64,000 nucleotides of DNA from Ctena decussata (lineage: Eukaryota; Mollusca; Bivalvia; Lucinida; Lucinidae), in the NCBI GenBank assembly GCA_963989385.1, contig OZ022500.1, positions 23,078,460 to 23,142,459 on the forward strand. The letters run 5' to 3'. Shown here piece by piece: positions 48,107 through 60,594 of this stretch (position 1 is its first letter; each line of letters opens with the position of its first letter). The notes beneath the pieces are model-generated. The model was not told the origin of the DNA. It made no database searches and saw only the letters and a list, made by a program, of their open reading frames with translations. The position numbers and the translations under genes were made by a program.

Positions 48107-49249
48107 TATGCCCCCAACTTCGGAGAAGTTGAGGGGGCATATTGGTTTGGGCCTGTCCGTCCGTCCGTCCGTAACACTTTTAAGCAGCTTGGAAACTCAA
48201 GAACCCCTAATGCTAGGATCTTGAAATTTTATATGTGGCATCTACATGAAAAATAAGCAGGCACGTATTTTTTCTTTTTTCCACTGGTCATGTATTTCTA
48301 GAGTTATGCCCCTTTTTGACTTAGTGCATTGTAAGCCTACGGAACCTTGTTAGCAAAATATTTCAAGAACCCCTGATGCTAGGATCATGATTTTTTGCAG
48401 GAAGGCATTGCCTATGAAGTAGATGAACTGATTAACTTTTGAAAAAATATCGTGAATTTTTGACCGAGTTATGCCCCTTTTTCATCTTAGTGCATTGTAA
48501 GCCTATGGAACCTTGTTAGCAAAATATCTCGAGAACTCCTGATGCTAGGATCATGATATTTTGCAGAAGGACATTGCCTATGAAGTAGATGAACTGATTA
48601 ACTTTTGAAAAAATATCGTGAATTTTTGACCGAGTTATGCCCCTTTTTCAACTTAGTGCATTGTAAGCCTATGGAACCTTGTTAGCAAAATATCTCAAGA
48701 ACCCCTGATGCTAGGATCACGATATTTTGCAGGAAGACATTGCCAAAGGTGTAGATGACCTGATTAACTTTTGAAAAAATATCGTGAATTTTTGACCGAG
48801 TTATGCCCATTTTTCAGCTTAGTGCATTTAAGCATATGGAACCTTGTTAACAAAATATCTTGAGAGCCCTTGATGCTAGGATCATGATTTTAAGCAGGAA
48901 GACATTGTCCAAGGTGTAGATGACCCATTCAACTGTTGAAAACAATTTGTTAATTTTTGACTGAGTTAAGCCCCTTTTTTGACTTAGTGCATTGAAGCCT
49001 GTGGTATAAAAGAACCTGTACATACGGTCAAGAACCATTAGAGATAGGGAGTTGAAATTTTGTGTGTGGCATGTACATGAAAAATAAGCGAGCTTGTGAA
49101 CAAAACATCCAAAGAACTGCTCAAGCTTTGTTCGTTGTATTTGGCATACAGTTACAGACCAAGATGTAGATGAAGCGGTTAATACACCTTTCTGACTTAT
49201 AAATCATGGGATGAACCCCCTTAGAGGCAAGCATAAGGTTGGGGGCATA
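48107..49249. mobile_element. Pearl-like element with about 165-bp tandem core and TATGCCCCCAACTT ends
   Basis: Left end tatgcccccaacttcgg forms a hairpin with agttgagggggcata; right end aaggttgggggcata. The ccgtccgtccgtccg microsatellite follows the hairpin. Tandem units anchored by gttatgccccttttt at about 48304, 48469, 48634, 48800 and 48965 are spaced 165-166 bp. Confidence 0.72.
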
Positions 49250-49611
49250 GTGTTTCATAAACACATTTTCTAGTTTTTATTTTTTTTTGTGGCAAAATTT
49301 GAAAAGTGAGAATCCCCAGTATTTTCAGTATACTTGAGCATAGGACATTCCTTTTGCTAATCGTAGGAATGCATGCTTCAGATGAGTTATAAAGAAGAAT
49401 TTAAAAGTATGTTGACCCCAAATTTCTTTGTTCATATCCGACTATACAATGAGATGATAAATTTCCGACAACTTTTGTGCTGTATAATTATGCTGGAAAG
49501 TGCTAAAAATTTTATATTTGTTGTCTCTGATTTTACACCAGTTGCTCTATGTTCATGATTATTCTATGATACAGAGTCATTGATATGGTTGACAAATGAT
49601 TTATTAGATGT

Positions 49612-49757
49612 AAGAGCATTCAGAAACTGCCATGTACGGAAAAATTCTAGTAAATTTTTCTTGTTCAGCATAAATATTCTAATAAATCTTGCATGTGCAG
49701 CATGCTAAACAAGCAAGATTTATCAGAATTTTTTTAGGTACATGGCATTACGCTCTT
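49612..49757. mobile_element. Short hairpin MITE, 146 bp
   Basis: aagagcattcagaaactgcc...gtac and gtacatggcattacgctctt are inverted. Arms also pair over attctagtaaatttttcttg / caagatttatcagaattttt. Confidence 0.6.
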
Positions 49758-49828
49758 GGATTCTTGGCAGATGATTATCTTGTTAACCTGTTAATGCCTA
49801 GTTTTCCACAAAAAAGACTTAGGCTAAG

Positions 49829-49884
49829 AGTGTAGACCCAGATCAGATGCTGCAAAATGCAGCATCTGATCAGGGTCTACACTG
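49829..49884. repeat. GTAGACCCAGATCAGATGCTGC hairpin
   Basis: gtagacccagatcagatgc with gcatctgatcagggtctac; loop tgcaaaatgca region also pairs. Confidence 0.75.
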
Positions 49885-50264
49885 TTTGCGAATTTACAGC
49901 ACCTTCTATATACATAATAAACCAGACTCCCCTAAAATGATGGACTCATCCAATTTACAAGGTTAGAAGAATTCACTTGGCAAAAATGGTTGAGCAATTA
50001 TAATATTTCGACAGACAGCTCACCCATTCATCAAACTGGCTGGTTACAGAGTGAGGGCTTACCTGCATATATTGCCACCATTGGTACAAAGGGGAACAAC
50101 TTGTGTGACATCCTGTATGCTTTCCTGGACAACATAACTTTTTGAAGATTATGAATATAGAGCGTTTTGTTGTAAAATAGTTGAAACTTTTATTTATAGA
50201 TTTGAGCTGCTCACACAAAGGAGTACTTTATGAAATGTTTGTACGTCAAAGACTTATCTAGTTC

Positions 50265-50417
50265 TTGATCTGTGCAGACTGATCAGTCTTCTCTTTCTGC
50301 TATAAACGAGTCTTCGGGATTCATAGAAATGAAGACTGATCAAACTATGTGGACTATAGGCTGATCTGAGTGTAAGTTCACACAACAGGAGTCCCTTTTG
50401 TTGTGGGACAGCTCATT
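50265..50417. repeat. Possible old family-A remnant
   Basis: The arms gcagactgatcagtcttc and gaagactgatcaaac, plus gtgggacagctca at the right, resemble an eroded family-A palindrome. Confidence 0.35.
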
Positions 50418-51381
50418 AATTGATGTTTTGGTGTGCTTATTTATTTGATTATTTATTACTTTACACATTCAGTGGCGACTGTGTGTGGTATTTATTGGTG
50501 TGTTTGGGAGAAATAATTGCTAGTGTTGGTTTTACAAGTATTTATAGTGTGCTGAGGAGGAAGTTTTGACTTGCGTAGCTCTGAGAGTCAAAATTTGGGA
50601 TGAAAATTTGGACATTTTTCCACAAAAAATGTTGTAGCACCTCATTAGATTCACCTTCATGAGTCAGTTTTGAGGTCCAAGTACATGTTGCCATATTTAC
50701 ACTTGCCACTGACTTTCCCAAAATGAACATGTTTGAAGCAACTCATCTACTGGTGAAGGGTAGGTGCCCATGTGTCATGACATCAAATGGACATCAGGAT
50801 GCTTAAGTGATTTTGATGAGACATAACATTCAAATGATGTCTAGCTAAGATTTGGGCTGTTGGATGTATTGAAAAAACATGGCTGTCAAAATTTTACATA
50901 ATAATGGTCAATAATTTACAATTTGTAATGTGAAGTATACATGGCTCAAAACAAATGTAAATATAAGCATTTAAATTATATTTTTCCATGTTCATTGGAT
51001 GTTGAAACTGGTGGTCATTACTAAAATTCTTTATGGTCTGTGGTGGTGGCCATAAGCCTGTTTTCTTCATTGCTTCATGAAGATTTCAAATGACGACCGC
51101 TGGCTTCATTATTTATTAAACATCAAAAAGTAAAATTTATATTCTTAAGTGAAAAAATGGTTATAAAAATGTGCTCTTTTTTCATCCCAAATATTTGACT
51201 GTCATGGAGCCTGGATTGTTTATACCGTATCAAATAACAGAACCTTGTCAGCTGATTGGGGAGGATACAAAATATGACAGATAGGGAGTTTGCAAAGTGC
51301 GCCTGCTGTTAATGTGTACTGGTTGGAAATTAAGCAAGCTCCAGATCAAAAGCATAATGTGTGAGCATTGATAATACACTG

Positions 51382-51550
51382 GGTAGGCGGCAATCGAAAA
51401 CGCTCATGCAGTCTAGGAACGCGGATCAAAAACCATTAGAAACCGAGTTTTCGATGGCAAATGGTCGCCAATTGCAATCGAAAATGCTGTTTCTAACGGT
51501 TTTTGATCCGCGTTAATTGATTGTTAAGAGCATTTTAATTGCCGCCTACC
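51382..51550. mobile_element. Palindromic MITE, 169 bp
   Basis: Termini ggtaggcggcaat and attgccgcctacc. The arms gaacgcggatcaaaaaccat and gtttttgatccgcgtt are complementary. Confidence 0.75.
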
Positions 51551-51875
51551 TGGTGTGGATAATCTAGGTCAACTTGCAAATCTGTATAGCTGGACTGGTT
51601 TGTCTGTTGGTTCTTATAATCTGCATCTCTTTTCAATGTGGCTCTCACTTATCACAAATTGAGGTTCTGCTCTTGTTTGACACGGTATATGTACTGAAGT
51701 GTGGTGGTTTTGTTAAGCTTGGGAGCAGAGATTTTTATATTGAGCTTGGAAACAAGATTTTTATTGGGATGACTATTAGATCAAAATATTTGAAACCATT
51801 GCTGTAAGTGATATTGAAAATTTTCATGTAAGAGTAAGGCAGTCAACATGTAGGCTACTATAATTGCTTCAGATA

Positions 51876-52196
51876 CCGTATTACTCCAAATAGATGCCCC
51901 TGCTCTTATAAACACCCCTGCCTCTGTTATATTAACTTACATGAATTTCTGTTTGCATCTCTGGATGAGGTAGCATTGACATGGAGTCTACTCTAAAAGG
52001 AGCAAATTCTTTTATTCAAGAGTGGACTCCTACTGAGAAAGGAGGTAAAAAAATACTGCCTCTGAAAATATACCCATTCATACTGTTTATTAGAGGTATT
52101 TTGGCAGTGGCTGATTTTCTACGATTTAAGGCTCTAAATTACGCCCTGCTTTCATAAAATGCAGCACCTCCGGGATGTTTGATAGGACTAATGTGT
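51876..52196. mobile_element. Family-E MITE, copy 4
   Basis: Left tagatgcccctgctctt, right gataggactaatgtg; internal block gaggtattttggcagtggct shared with copy 5. Confidence 0.65.
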
Positions 52197-52530
52197 ATTA
52201 GTGCAGAAGTGCTTTAGCAAACAACAGTGTAGACACCCTCTAGGTCTGCAAGGAAAGTGTGATTATATTCCTCGCTTTAGATGTATAAATTTTGTTGGAC
52301 CAGCTTAGATGCTGCTGAAACAGTATGAACCTTCTCTGCTTGTTTTAGGGTCAAATGTACCCGTCTTTTACAAACCATACCTAAAGTGTTGGCTGGTCAA
52401 GGTGCAGAGCTACACCTTCATGGAGTAAACTATGCTTGTCTTGAAAGTGAATCCCTTTGTCAAAGGGGACTACACTTGAAGGAAAGAATCACTGTTTAGA
52501 GCAGATTCTTTTAAGAGTAGCCAAGGCAGA

Positions 52531-52776
52531 CTGGCCCCGAGGTTATAAAACTTTTTCCATGCCAACTCAGCTGAGCATGAAAATTGACCTGCTAGTAAAT
52601 AGCAAATTACTGATAAGTACAGTTGTTTTCTTGCTCAGTTGAGCTGAGTATGAAATTTTCTGTGCTTATGAATATGAAAATGCCAACATTAGTTGGCGTT
52701 TTCATATTTATCAGCATAGAAAATTTCATGCTCAGTTGAGTACATCATGGAAAGTTTTATAACCTTAGGGCCTAGT
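52531..52776. mobile_element. Family-H MITE, copy 1
   Basis: About 246 bp. Termini ggccccgaggttataaaac and gttttataaccttagggcc. The arms hold several gctcagttgagct-type inverted pairs and the centre reads gccaacattagttggcg. Confidence 0.78.
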
Positions 52777-53756
52777 CCACCATTGAGATGTATCCATACG
52801 CCTCAAGCTGATATTGACTTGGAATGAAAAAGGCATGGTTTCAAATATTTTTTCTGATGAATATATTGAGTATTGAAGTATTTGTTCAGATATGTGAGTG
52901 AATACAAATTGTTGCAGATCTATTTTGACTTTTTTTTTTTACATTATTAATGCTCCTGTTCAATTTTATACATTGTAACCATGTCAGATGCAAAAATCAA
53001 AGCTTTCACCATTTAACCATTATTATGCAAATATTGTGCAAAGAAAATGTTTATTATGAATGAGCTGTATGAGAAGAAACGATACTGTAGGGAAGAATCA
53101 TGCCTAGACCTTACAGATCATAAAATCTGTTCAAGGAAATGCACTTATCAGTCTGTACATGTGCAGTGGTGTATCTGTCCGTATGCAAATATGCTGCATA
53201 CCGAGATTTTTTCGAGTTGATAAAATAGTAGTGCATACATGCATTGTATGCAAACACTGGTATGTACCGAACTGATGTCAAACTGGCAAAATTTCAGCCA
53301 GTATCTGTGTATTTGCCGAACTAAAGTTTTGTATTTAGACTACCCTGTAAACAGTATTTCCATACCAGCTGCATTTAAGCTTGATAATATGAAATATCTT
53401 CAGGCTGAAAACCATGGTTTCCTCCAGGGATATTCTGCATATCATGAACTCCCTCCCCGTTATTCCCCCCTGGAGATGCATACGATCATCCGAGTCTTGG
53501 CTGGTCTCGCACTTCTCATGACATCGTTTCTTTCCTTACAGCTCAAATGTTTGATTATTCCTGAAAAACTATATATTTCCACCATAAAACTAAACTGCCC
53601 ATTGTGTGTGCTAATAAAGAAATGTTAAAGACTATGTTGTTTGGTGTTCATGTAAGGAAAACTGTTTCATTGTATCAATTTTTTTAATGTTTGCTTGGTT
53701 ATTTAAATATAACCATATTCATCCTAATTATCAGGCAGAAATGCATCAGCAAACAC

Positions 53757-53804
53757 TGTAGACCCAGATCAGACTGCTTCTAAGGAGCAGTCTGATCCCA
53801 GTCT
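53757..53804. repeat. GTAGACCCAGATCAGACTGC hairpin
   Basis: gtagacccagatcagactgc with gcagtctgatcccagtctac; loop ttctaaggag. Confidence 0.75.
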
Positions 53805-54276
53805 ACTTTGTCATTTATAAAACTTCCCTGGAAGGAAAAAAGGACTTTCTCAAACTTGAAAATTGAAGAGTCCTTTACAGACATTGATGAGCTTGCCCAA
53901 CATTTAGGGTGAATATGGTAGAATGTTTTAAAGTAGAAGTTTAAAGTATTTCAGTTTGCCCTTTGGCTATTTTTTTTTTTCAAGATAGGCTTTTATTCAA
54001 GGAAAATACATGCAGTAGATAAGATACATCCTGTTGTGTTGGCGAATCATTTTGTACAATAGTCATGATAGATAAGTATATACACAGGTGAACAAAATGT
54101 CATGGCCATGTTTGATCATCTGAGAAATCTTTCCTATAAACCAGACAGCCAAAAAGAATACAGACTATGAATCAGGATTCATCGTGCACAAAAAATTAGC
54201 ATGAATGGTTATATCTTCAGATTGGAATTTTACATCAAGTTTACTTAACTATCTGAGAATACTATGTAGACATAGT

Positions 54277-54327
54277 GGTGTTTTTTTAGCAAGATATCTA
54301 CTTTAAATCTCCAAGTATTTGGTCTGC
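54277..54327. repeat. 51-bp exact direct repeat, partner at 54682-54732
   Basis: ggtgtttttttagcaagat to agtatttggtctgc appears identically 405 bp downstream. Nothing links the two as long terminal repeats of a known element. Confidence 0.8.
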
Positions 54328-55008
54328 ACTACATCTTTGTAGCAAAGTACCTGTTTTACATTCAAAAATGAACAATAGATTTTAGAGTAAGAGCAAGGCA
54401 TAAGTATACCATGTTGAATTTTGATGAAAGTTGGGAACTTTGATTATTAACTACATGTATGAATTATTTTGAGAAACATCGTTCTTCTAGTGAAAAATTT
54501 ACTTTTTTGGAGAAGAAAGTCAGACTTGCATGCAATTTTCATTGTGTGTCAATAGTGTCGTAGGAAACAGTTTATTCATTGGTCAGATTATTTTGTCGTT
54601 GTTGTGCATATAACATTGTGCAAGTCAAATATTTGTCCTTTTTATATTAAGGTGCTTTTTTCACCAAGTTTTGTCATGTCTGGTGTTTTTTTAGCAAGAT
54701 ATCTACTTTAAATCTCCAAGTATTTGGTCTGCCGTAAATGTTGAAGTATTTTGGCAAGGCATGTTGGAAACGATGTAGCCCCAAATCAAACTGATCAGGG
54801 TCTTCATTGTTTGCCATTCATGGTTATGTAATATTATAACACTTTGTGACAGGGTGGTTTGAATTGACTTCAAACTTTAAAGGTGGGAAAACCTATTTCA
54901 AACAAGTCTGCAACCTATGATGGTATAGGGTCTCTAACCGATAACGGTATAGATAGGTAAGCAGCAAATACTGCAAGCTGGTGGGAAACGAAGTTAGCAA
55001 TGGCAGAC

Positions 55009-55370
55009 TACCATATTGAACCTAATAAACACCCCTGCTCCAATAAACACCCCCAGCTTCTTTTCCGAAAGTGTTATATTAACATGCTTGAGCTGTTTAT
55101 TACTCTGGATGAGGTAGCTCTTTGAAATCGCGTCTACTCTTAAAAAAAAATTTGCTCCTATAGGAGCAAATGTTTTCCTTTAAGAGTTGACAAAGGGATG
55201 TGTGGGCAGGGGGTGGGTGGGAGCTGGGGTGCAAAAAAGCAGTTCTCTGAAACAATACCCATTCACCTCAATACTTTTTATTAGAGGTATTTTGGCAGTG
55301 GTTGATTTACTACAATTTAGGCGTTCATAAAATGCATCACCCTCAGCCCTTTAATAGGATTAATATGGTA
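55009..55370. mobile_element. Family-E MITE, copy 5
   Basis: Termini accatattgaacctaataa and ttaataggattaatatggta are inverted repeats. Internal taggagcaaatgttttcc block. Confidence 0.7.
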
Positions 55371-55868
55371 CAATCTTTGTCAATATTTACTGTTTTGTCT
55401 TTGTTGATCTAAATCTACGGTGTCCCAATGTTTAAGAGTTATGGTAATTTTTTTCTGGTTCTTGGGGTGGGTAATGTTATCAGTGTTTAGGCTAAATTGG
55501 TGCTTTTTGCCATCATTACACCAACATATCAACACACACATGAGAAAATAAAATAAAAATAACAAAAGGCTTTTTCATGTTTTAGAGTCAAGCATACTTT
55601 TTTTTCACTTTACATCAAAAATACTTTCGAGATTGACAAGCAGCAGCACATATACTGTGCTTTTGTTATACTTAAATACCATAAATTGCAGTATAAAAGG
55701 TTTTACAGTGAATAAAAAGACCAGCAGCAAACAGAAGAGCTACTATTGAATAATTTTGCTTATCATTCTATGGTGATGTTAATTTTTCTCAAAATATGCC
55801 TGTTTGCTTCCTCCTGTTACATATCATTATGGTACTATTTATTTATTGTACATTTTTTGTGTGCAAGA

Positions 55869-56073
55869 CAGAGAGCCAGATAAGATGATCATTCGCAGAT
55901 AAGTCTAAGGTAATTTCTGTTACTTCTTCATAAAAACGTAAGTTATGTTGGTCCCTCATAAGAACTGTCTTGCCAAGACAGTTCTAATGTGGGGCTACAA
56001 TAAACTGTTTTTTTATTGAGAAATAAGAAAATTATCCTACAGATATCACATGCCGATACCTTATCTGGGTCTG
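55869..56073. mobile_element. Family-B MITE, copy 8
   Basis: Arms gagagccagataagatg and ccttatctgggtctgtg around the hairpin aagaactgtcttgccaagac. Confidence 0.65.
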
Positions 56074-56504
56074 TGTGCAAGGTCTTGTGTTCCCTGATTA
56101 AGTGGGAATCCAAGATAGTTTTCAGTATTGTGGTTGTTCAATATTAAAGTGTTCACTGTATCTAATTATTACTGGAGAATTATGTGACAATGCTACAGAT
56201 TAGCCATATTTTTGTGAATGTAATTTTTCTCTGCAAGACATACATTGTAGGAGCTTCACTTCAGCAAAAGTTTGTTTTCAGTACTCCTATGTACTTTACA
56301 CCTAGACCTATACTGGAGTAAATTGGGATAATCCTCACAGTAAGGGATTTTTCTGGGAAAGTTTCTTGCAGTGTTGTCTATGGAATCACAGAGGTCCAAT
56401 AGCAGAATCTCCAGACTAAAGGAGATGCTTTTGGATTCCAGCAACAAAACAGGCTGTATTAGAAACTTCTAATAATGGTGATTCCAGGGGGGCGACAGTT
56501 TTGC

Positions 56505-56725
56505 AAGTTTTCATTTAAGGCCTATGGATACTCATTCAGGTGGAGTAACTCTGTCATTTCAGTGGGGGTCAACTCTTAAAGGAAAGAATTTGCTCCCCTA
56601 GAAACAAATTCTTTCCTTGAGTAGACCCCATTTGGATTGAGAGAAGCAAACAAGCCATAAAAGTTGTTTCCCTTTGTAAAAAAATGCAGAAAAATACATG
56701 GAGCTGTACCCATAGCCCACCTCAG
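56505..56725. mobile_element. Family-F repeat, copy 5
   Basis: Shares aaggaaagaatttgctcccc and ccataaaagttgtttccc with the other copies, ending at gagctgtacccatagcccacc. Confidence 0.5.
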
Positions 56726-56734
56726 CTTATTCTA

Positions 56735-56810
56735 ATGTGACCCACATGTTTTGATTTGAGAACTATGAAAATTACGACTTCCAAAAATTTGGTTAATCTG
56801 GAGCTCTGAT
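56735..56810. mobile_element. Family-B MITE, right-half fragment
   Basis: tctaatgtgacccacatg followed by ggttaatctggagctctg; the left arm is not seen. Confidence 0.5.
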
Positions 56811-57473
56811 ATTTAGTTTAAATGCATATGCTTGAAGTAATTATAATGAATAGATGATAGGATAGAAGAATCATCATGCTTTATCACCCTGGTTATATGA
56901 GGTCATAAAAATGCTTGGTACAAGCACATGAACAAATGAAACACCCATTTTTCTAAGACATATGAACCACCTTGTTATTCAGTAATTTCAGTATCACAAA
57001 CAGTAATTAACCTGTTCAGTGAGAAAACGGGTTGCCACTTTGATGCTACTTATCTGTTTAGAATTTACTATAGAAGATTTAACTGCTGTTTGACATACTA
57101 AGTTGGCCAGGACCTCCTTCATACAGCAGCCTTTGACTAAGACCAGAATTCCAGAAAGTTGATCTGAAATTTGTCAGAAAAGTAAAACCTGTGTCTCAAC
57201 ATTCTGCTAGTTGCAGGCAAGACAAAAAACTGGGAACAGTATAATGTAAATACTTTACCACAGAAGTTTGTACTAAAGTAATGGTACTGATACTATGTTT
57301 GTACTGATAATGGTACAACACAGCATTTTGTAGCTGAATATGTTCAACCTGAATGGTAAATTGATTGGTTTTCATTATTAATTTGTAAAAGCCTGACTCC
57401 TATATTAAACCTGGTAACCAACTCACTAAGGAGATACTTTTTATAACAAGGTGGTTCTTAAGGTCACCATATG

Positions 57474-57722
57474 AGCTGAGGCAAGTTAAAAAGGAAATCT
57501 GTCTGATCAGACTGTACAGTATAGGCTGATCAGTCTTCACGGTTTCCAGTGCCCCAGAAAAGAAGGGGTAATGGATAACTTAGGGATGCATCTAATGAGG
57601 GATCAGAACATATGTTTATGTAGAGAAATAAGAAATTTTTTCCTAGTTTACCCTCGAAACCCTTCATTATCAGGAGCTGTGTGTTCCTAAAGGCTACATG
57701 GCTTTTTCTCATGCCTTGGCTC
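57474..57722. mobile_element. Family-A MITE remnant containing a family-B MITE
   Basis: Diverged family-A ends (gagctgaggcaag and catgccttggctc) enclose a family-B-like element at about 57548-57684 with the characteristic catctaatgagggatcag core. This is a nested insertion. Confidence 0.55.
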
Positions 57723-57841
57723 ATAAATGAACAGTATCAATGAAAAGCAGTTATGACACAGGCTGGTCCAAGCCATTGCTGTTAGGGTATGCATAAAGCA
57801 CCCTATTTATATGTTATGACCTTGGCTATTTTGCAGGTCAA

Positions 57842-57877
57842 CTAAAAGGATAATATCAGCTGATATTATCCTTTTAG
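57842..57877. repeat. 36-bp perfect palindrome
   Basis: ctaaaaggataatatcag followed directly by its exact complement, and weaker pairing beyond (caggtca / gtggcctg). Confidence 0.9.
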
Positions 57878-58308
57878 GTGGCCTGAAAACAGCTGATGTT
57901 GTCAGTTCTTTCAAGTGCAAAGACCTGATTATGTAATGGTCATGTAACTTGGCTACTTTTCCTTGATGCTGCTCATGTCACCATCTTAGTTACAAATGAT
58001 TCCATTCCAAGATCTCTAAGATCAACAAGTAATTCCATCATTTTATCCATCTACCATATAGTTTCTAACACCATAAAGAACCGGTGAATACCCACAATCC
58101 ATCACAAGGCAGCCATCTTTGTTGTTACTGAGATTGCGAAATGCTCACAAGTAAAGTTATACAGTACGATATCCACATATATCTTGTCAATGTTTTAAAA
58201 TTGTTCTACTGCAAAAAGTCTGCAATATGTGTGAAGTGTTGATAATAAGCAACTAATGCACCAGCCATTTGTTACTTTATTGTTGCCCCAAATCACCTTA
58301 GCCCACTA

Positions 58309-58400
58309 GGATCCCTGGTAGCTCAATGGGTTAAGTGTTCACCTGCTAAGCTCTCAATCTGGTTCAAATCCCATTGGAGGTGATTTTCTAGAATTTGCAA
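58309..58400 (+). mobile_element. Second-type SINE head
   Basis: A box tagctcaatgg and B box ggttcaaatcc are both present (about 58319-58372). The usual 3' body is not seen downstream. Confidence 0.6.
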
Positions 58401-58513
58401 TAAAGTATCCCAGTTGGAACACAAAACTGATATAATTTGTCAATTGAATGTCATGACACAAGACTGACACTGATCACAGGGAACAATCGATTCCTCTATT
58501 TTTTGCTTCCTAC

Positions 58514-58749
58514 AGAGACTGTACATCATATTTAGCTTCCGCCGAGACTGTCCGTGATCTCTTGCTTCCTGCTGGGACTTCTGTACATGATAAATGGCTT
58601 CCTGCCATTATACCCTGCCGAGGCTCTCGCCAGGAAGCAGTCACGCGGACAGTCTCGGCAGGAAGCCATTTTTCGAGGACAGTAGTCCCTGCAGGAAGCA
58701 AGAGATCATGGGCAGTCTCGGCGGAAGCCAAATATGATGTACAGTCTCT
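58514..58749. repeat. Long imperfect palindrome, GC-richer than surroundings
   Basis: agagactgtacatcatattt pairs with aatatgatgtacagtctct, and gcttccgccgagactgtcc with cagtctcggcggaagc. Variants of gcaggaagc / gcttcctgc recur inside. Short ORFs appear on both strands because of the symmetry. Confidence 0.75.
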
Positions 58750-60362
58750 GCAGGAAGCGAAAATTAGCGGAATCAATTATACCCTGTGCTGATATGCTCT
58801 CACCGTTGTGTGACTGACAATGCATCAATAATGATTTTATGTTTTGTGAACCAACAGATTTGCGTATTTAAGCAGAAGTAATTTGCAAGAATATTAGTTT
58901 ATTTAAAGCAGCTAGCCGCTTTTGTTTGGTTTGTTCTCTCAGTGTTTGCACCCAAGAGTTGCCGGAATTAAAGCAGATTGCATTGTAATGGTGGTGCAAT
59001 TACTGTTTCTGCAGGACAGGGTCTCGGCAGAGAGAAAACCCCAAAATTCCATTTTTGGTAGAGGGCTTGCAATGGTGACTCATGACTGGTGCATTATTTT
59101 CTGGAATAGCAAACAGACATAAACAAGCTTTAATATAGTAATTTGAGCAAGCTCAGTATTGAAAGTAACGATTTTCAAATGTCATTGCTATATATTGCAA
59201 GAAATATACCAAGATGTGTTTGTATAGATGAAAGAACAAAAAATATAAGCTTGAAGGTAGTTTGAGGCTCATCTGGATCCCTATGGTCGTTCTTCAAAAC
59301 CATAGAATTCAGATCCTTAATTTCAAATTCACTGAATATCTTTAAGGGTAATTCATGGCTACTGTAGTATTTTTCAAAACCTATGAATTGAGTCATATTT
59401 TTCAAAATCATGTTGACTTTGGACCCTTAAAATGATCAGTGAATTAAAAAGAGTAGGGTCAAGTTTTCAAATTGCCCATATCAGAAAAAATAACCAGAGC
59501 TGAGACTGAAAGGATCTATGTCACTGAGAAACCTGCTACATGCCATTTGTGACACTTAGGAGTTATCAGCCATACATTTTGATTAGGTTTTCACTGCATG
59601 CATAATCCATGGGTCTTTAAGAGACCATGAAGTAAACTGTGGTGATTTTATCTGATTGCACATATGCAGGCAGATCAGTATATGCTCTTTGCAAATGGCA
59701 TTTGGCATATTTTTCTCTGATGTAGCTCAGTCAAGTCCAGCAATCTGGTAGATTTTCAAAGCTGAATTTAGTTAAATTTGTCTAGTTTGTAAATTTTGCC
59801 ATGCTTTAATTTTTTAATTGATCTGAATCACGTTGATATATGATAATATATTGTGTAGTTTTTGTCCCCCCATTTTCACAAACATAATGGTGCCTAGGCT
59901 TTTGGCCTTTGTAATATTGTGTGTTGTTGCAGTGTTTCTTTTGCACTAGATGAAACTCGCTCCTTCTTGGTAGAGTGGAGTGAGTAGGTTTAGTACAAAC
60001 TTTGTTGTATTTATTTTTATGCCTTTTTACAAGCATGTTGGTGTGTAGAGTAAGAATGTAAAAATCATAGGCCCAGACCAAAATTTTGGAAATAAAACTG
60101 AGTATTTCCCAGTCTTAAATGTTCTAAAGTTTTGTACATCTTATCTCTCACGAAAAAGCATGGATTTTTTTTCCGCGATATTAATTTCCTATAAACAGTT
60201 GGTGGAGCTGCAAAGAGTATAGACCCTGATCAGACAGCTCCGTTTGGTCTGAACAATCTACACTGTTTGCCAAGGTATTTTTTTTAAGAGAAGCTGGTGT
60301 TTTAAATTTTAGAATGTTTACTGTATCCATTTTGCCTTATGTTGCTTGCATTTGAATTGTTT

Positions 60363-60594
60363 GAGTCGTGACACAATGAAGCCAAGAAAGAGACATGTGG
60401 CCAGTGACGACTCAGATCAGCCTGGGCATCCTCCCAGTCTGATTAGTTTTTGCTGTCCACTTAAAGTATAGCTCAGAGCCTAAGGTACCCCCATGCCAAC
60501 AGGGAAGACTGATTAGACTGGTGGATGCCCAAACTGATCTTAAGTCTTCACTGGGTGCACATGCCACTTTGTTGTATTTGTCATGTAGCGACTC
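60363..60594. mobile_element. Family-A MITE, copy 11
   Basis: Starts gagtcgtgacacaatg and ends catgtagcgactc. Diverged, but both arms are recognisable. Confidence 0.7.

Larger units (their letters stand above)
58257..59093. mobile_element. Probable related element with TGCACCAGCCATTTG ends, 0.84 kb
   Basis: Left end tgcaccagccatttgttac and right end actcatgactggtgca match the termini of the element at 18337-20162. It encloses a tRNA-like SINE head and a long palindrome, so its interior is composite. Confidence 0.5.

Noticed and set aside
53239..53628. 129-codon + strand ORF as a possible gene
   Set aside because: No domain, no signal peptide followed by a consistent fold, no splice or promoter context; length is within chance for AT-rich DNA.
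25547..53804. CRISPR-like or bacterial terminator interpretation of the repeated hairpins
   Set aside because: Spacing is irregular over tens of kilobases in a spliced eukaryotic locus; they are dispersed MITE cores.
54277..54732. LTR retrotransposon suggested by the 51-bp direct repeat
   Set aside because: Too short, no TG..CA ends, no primer binding site or internal coding.
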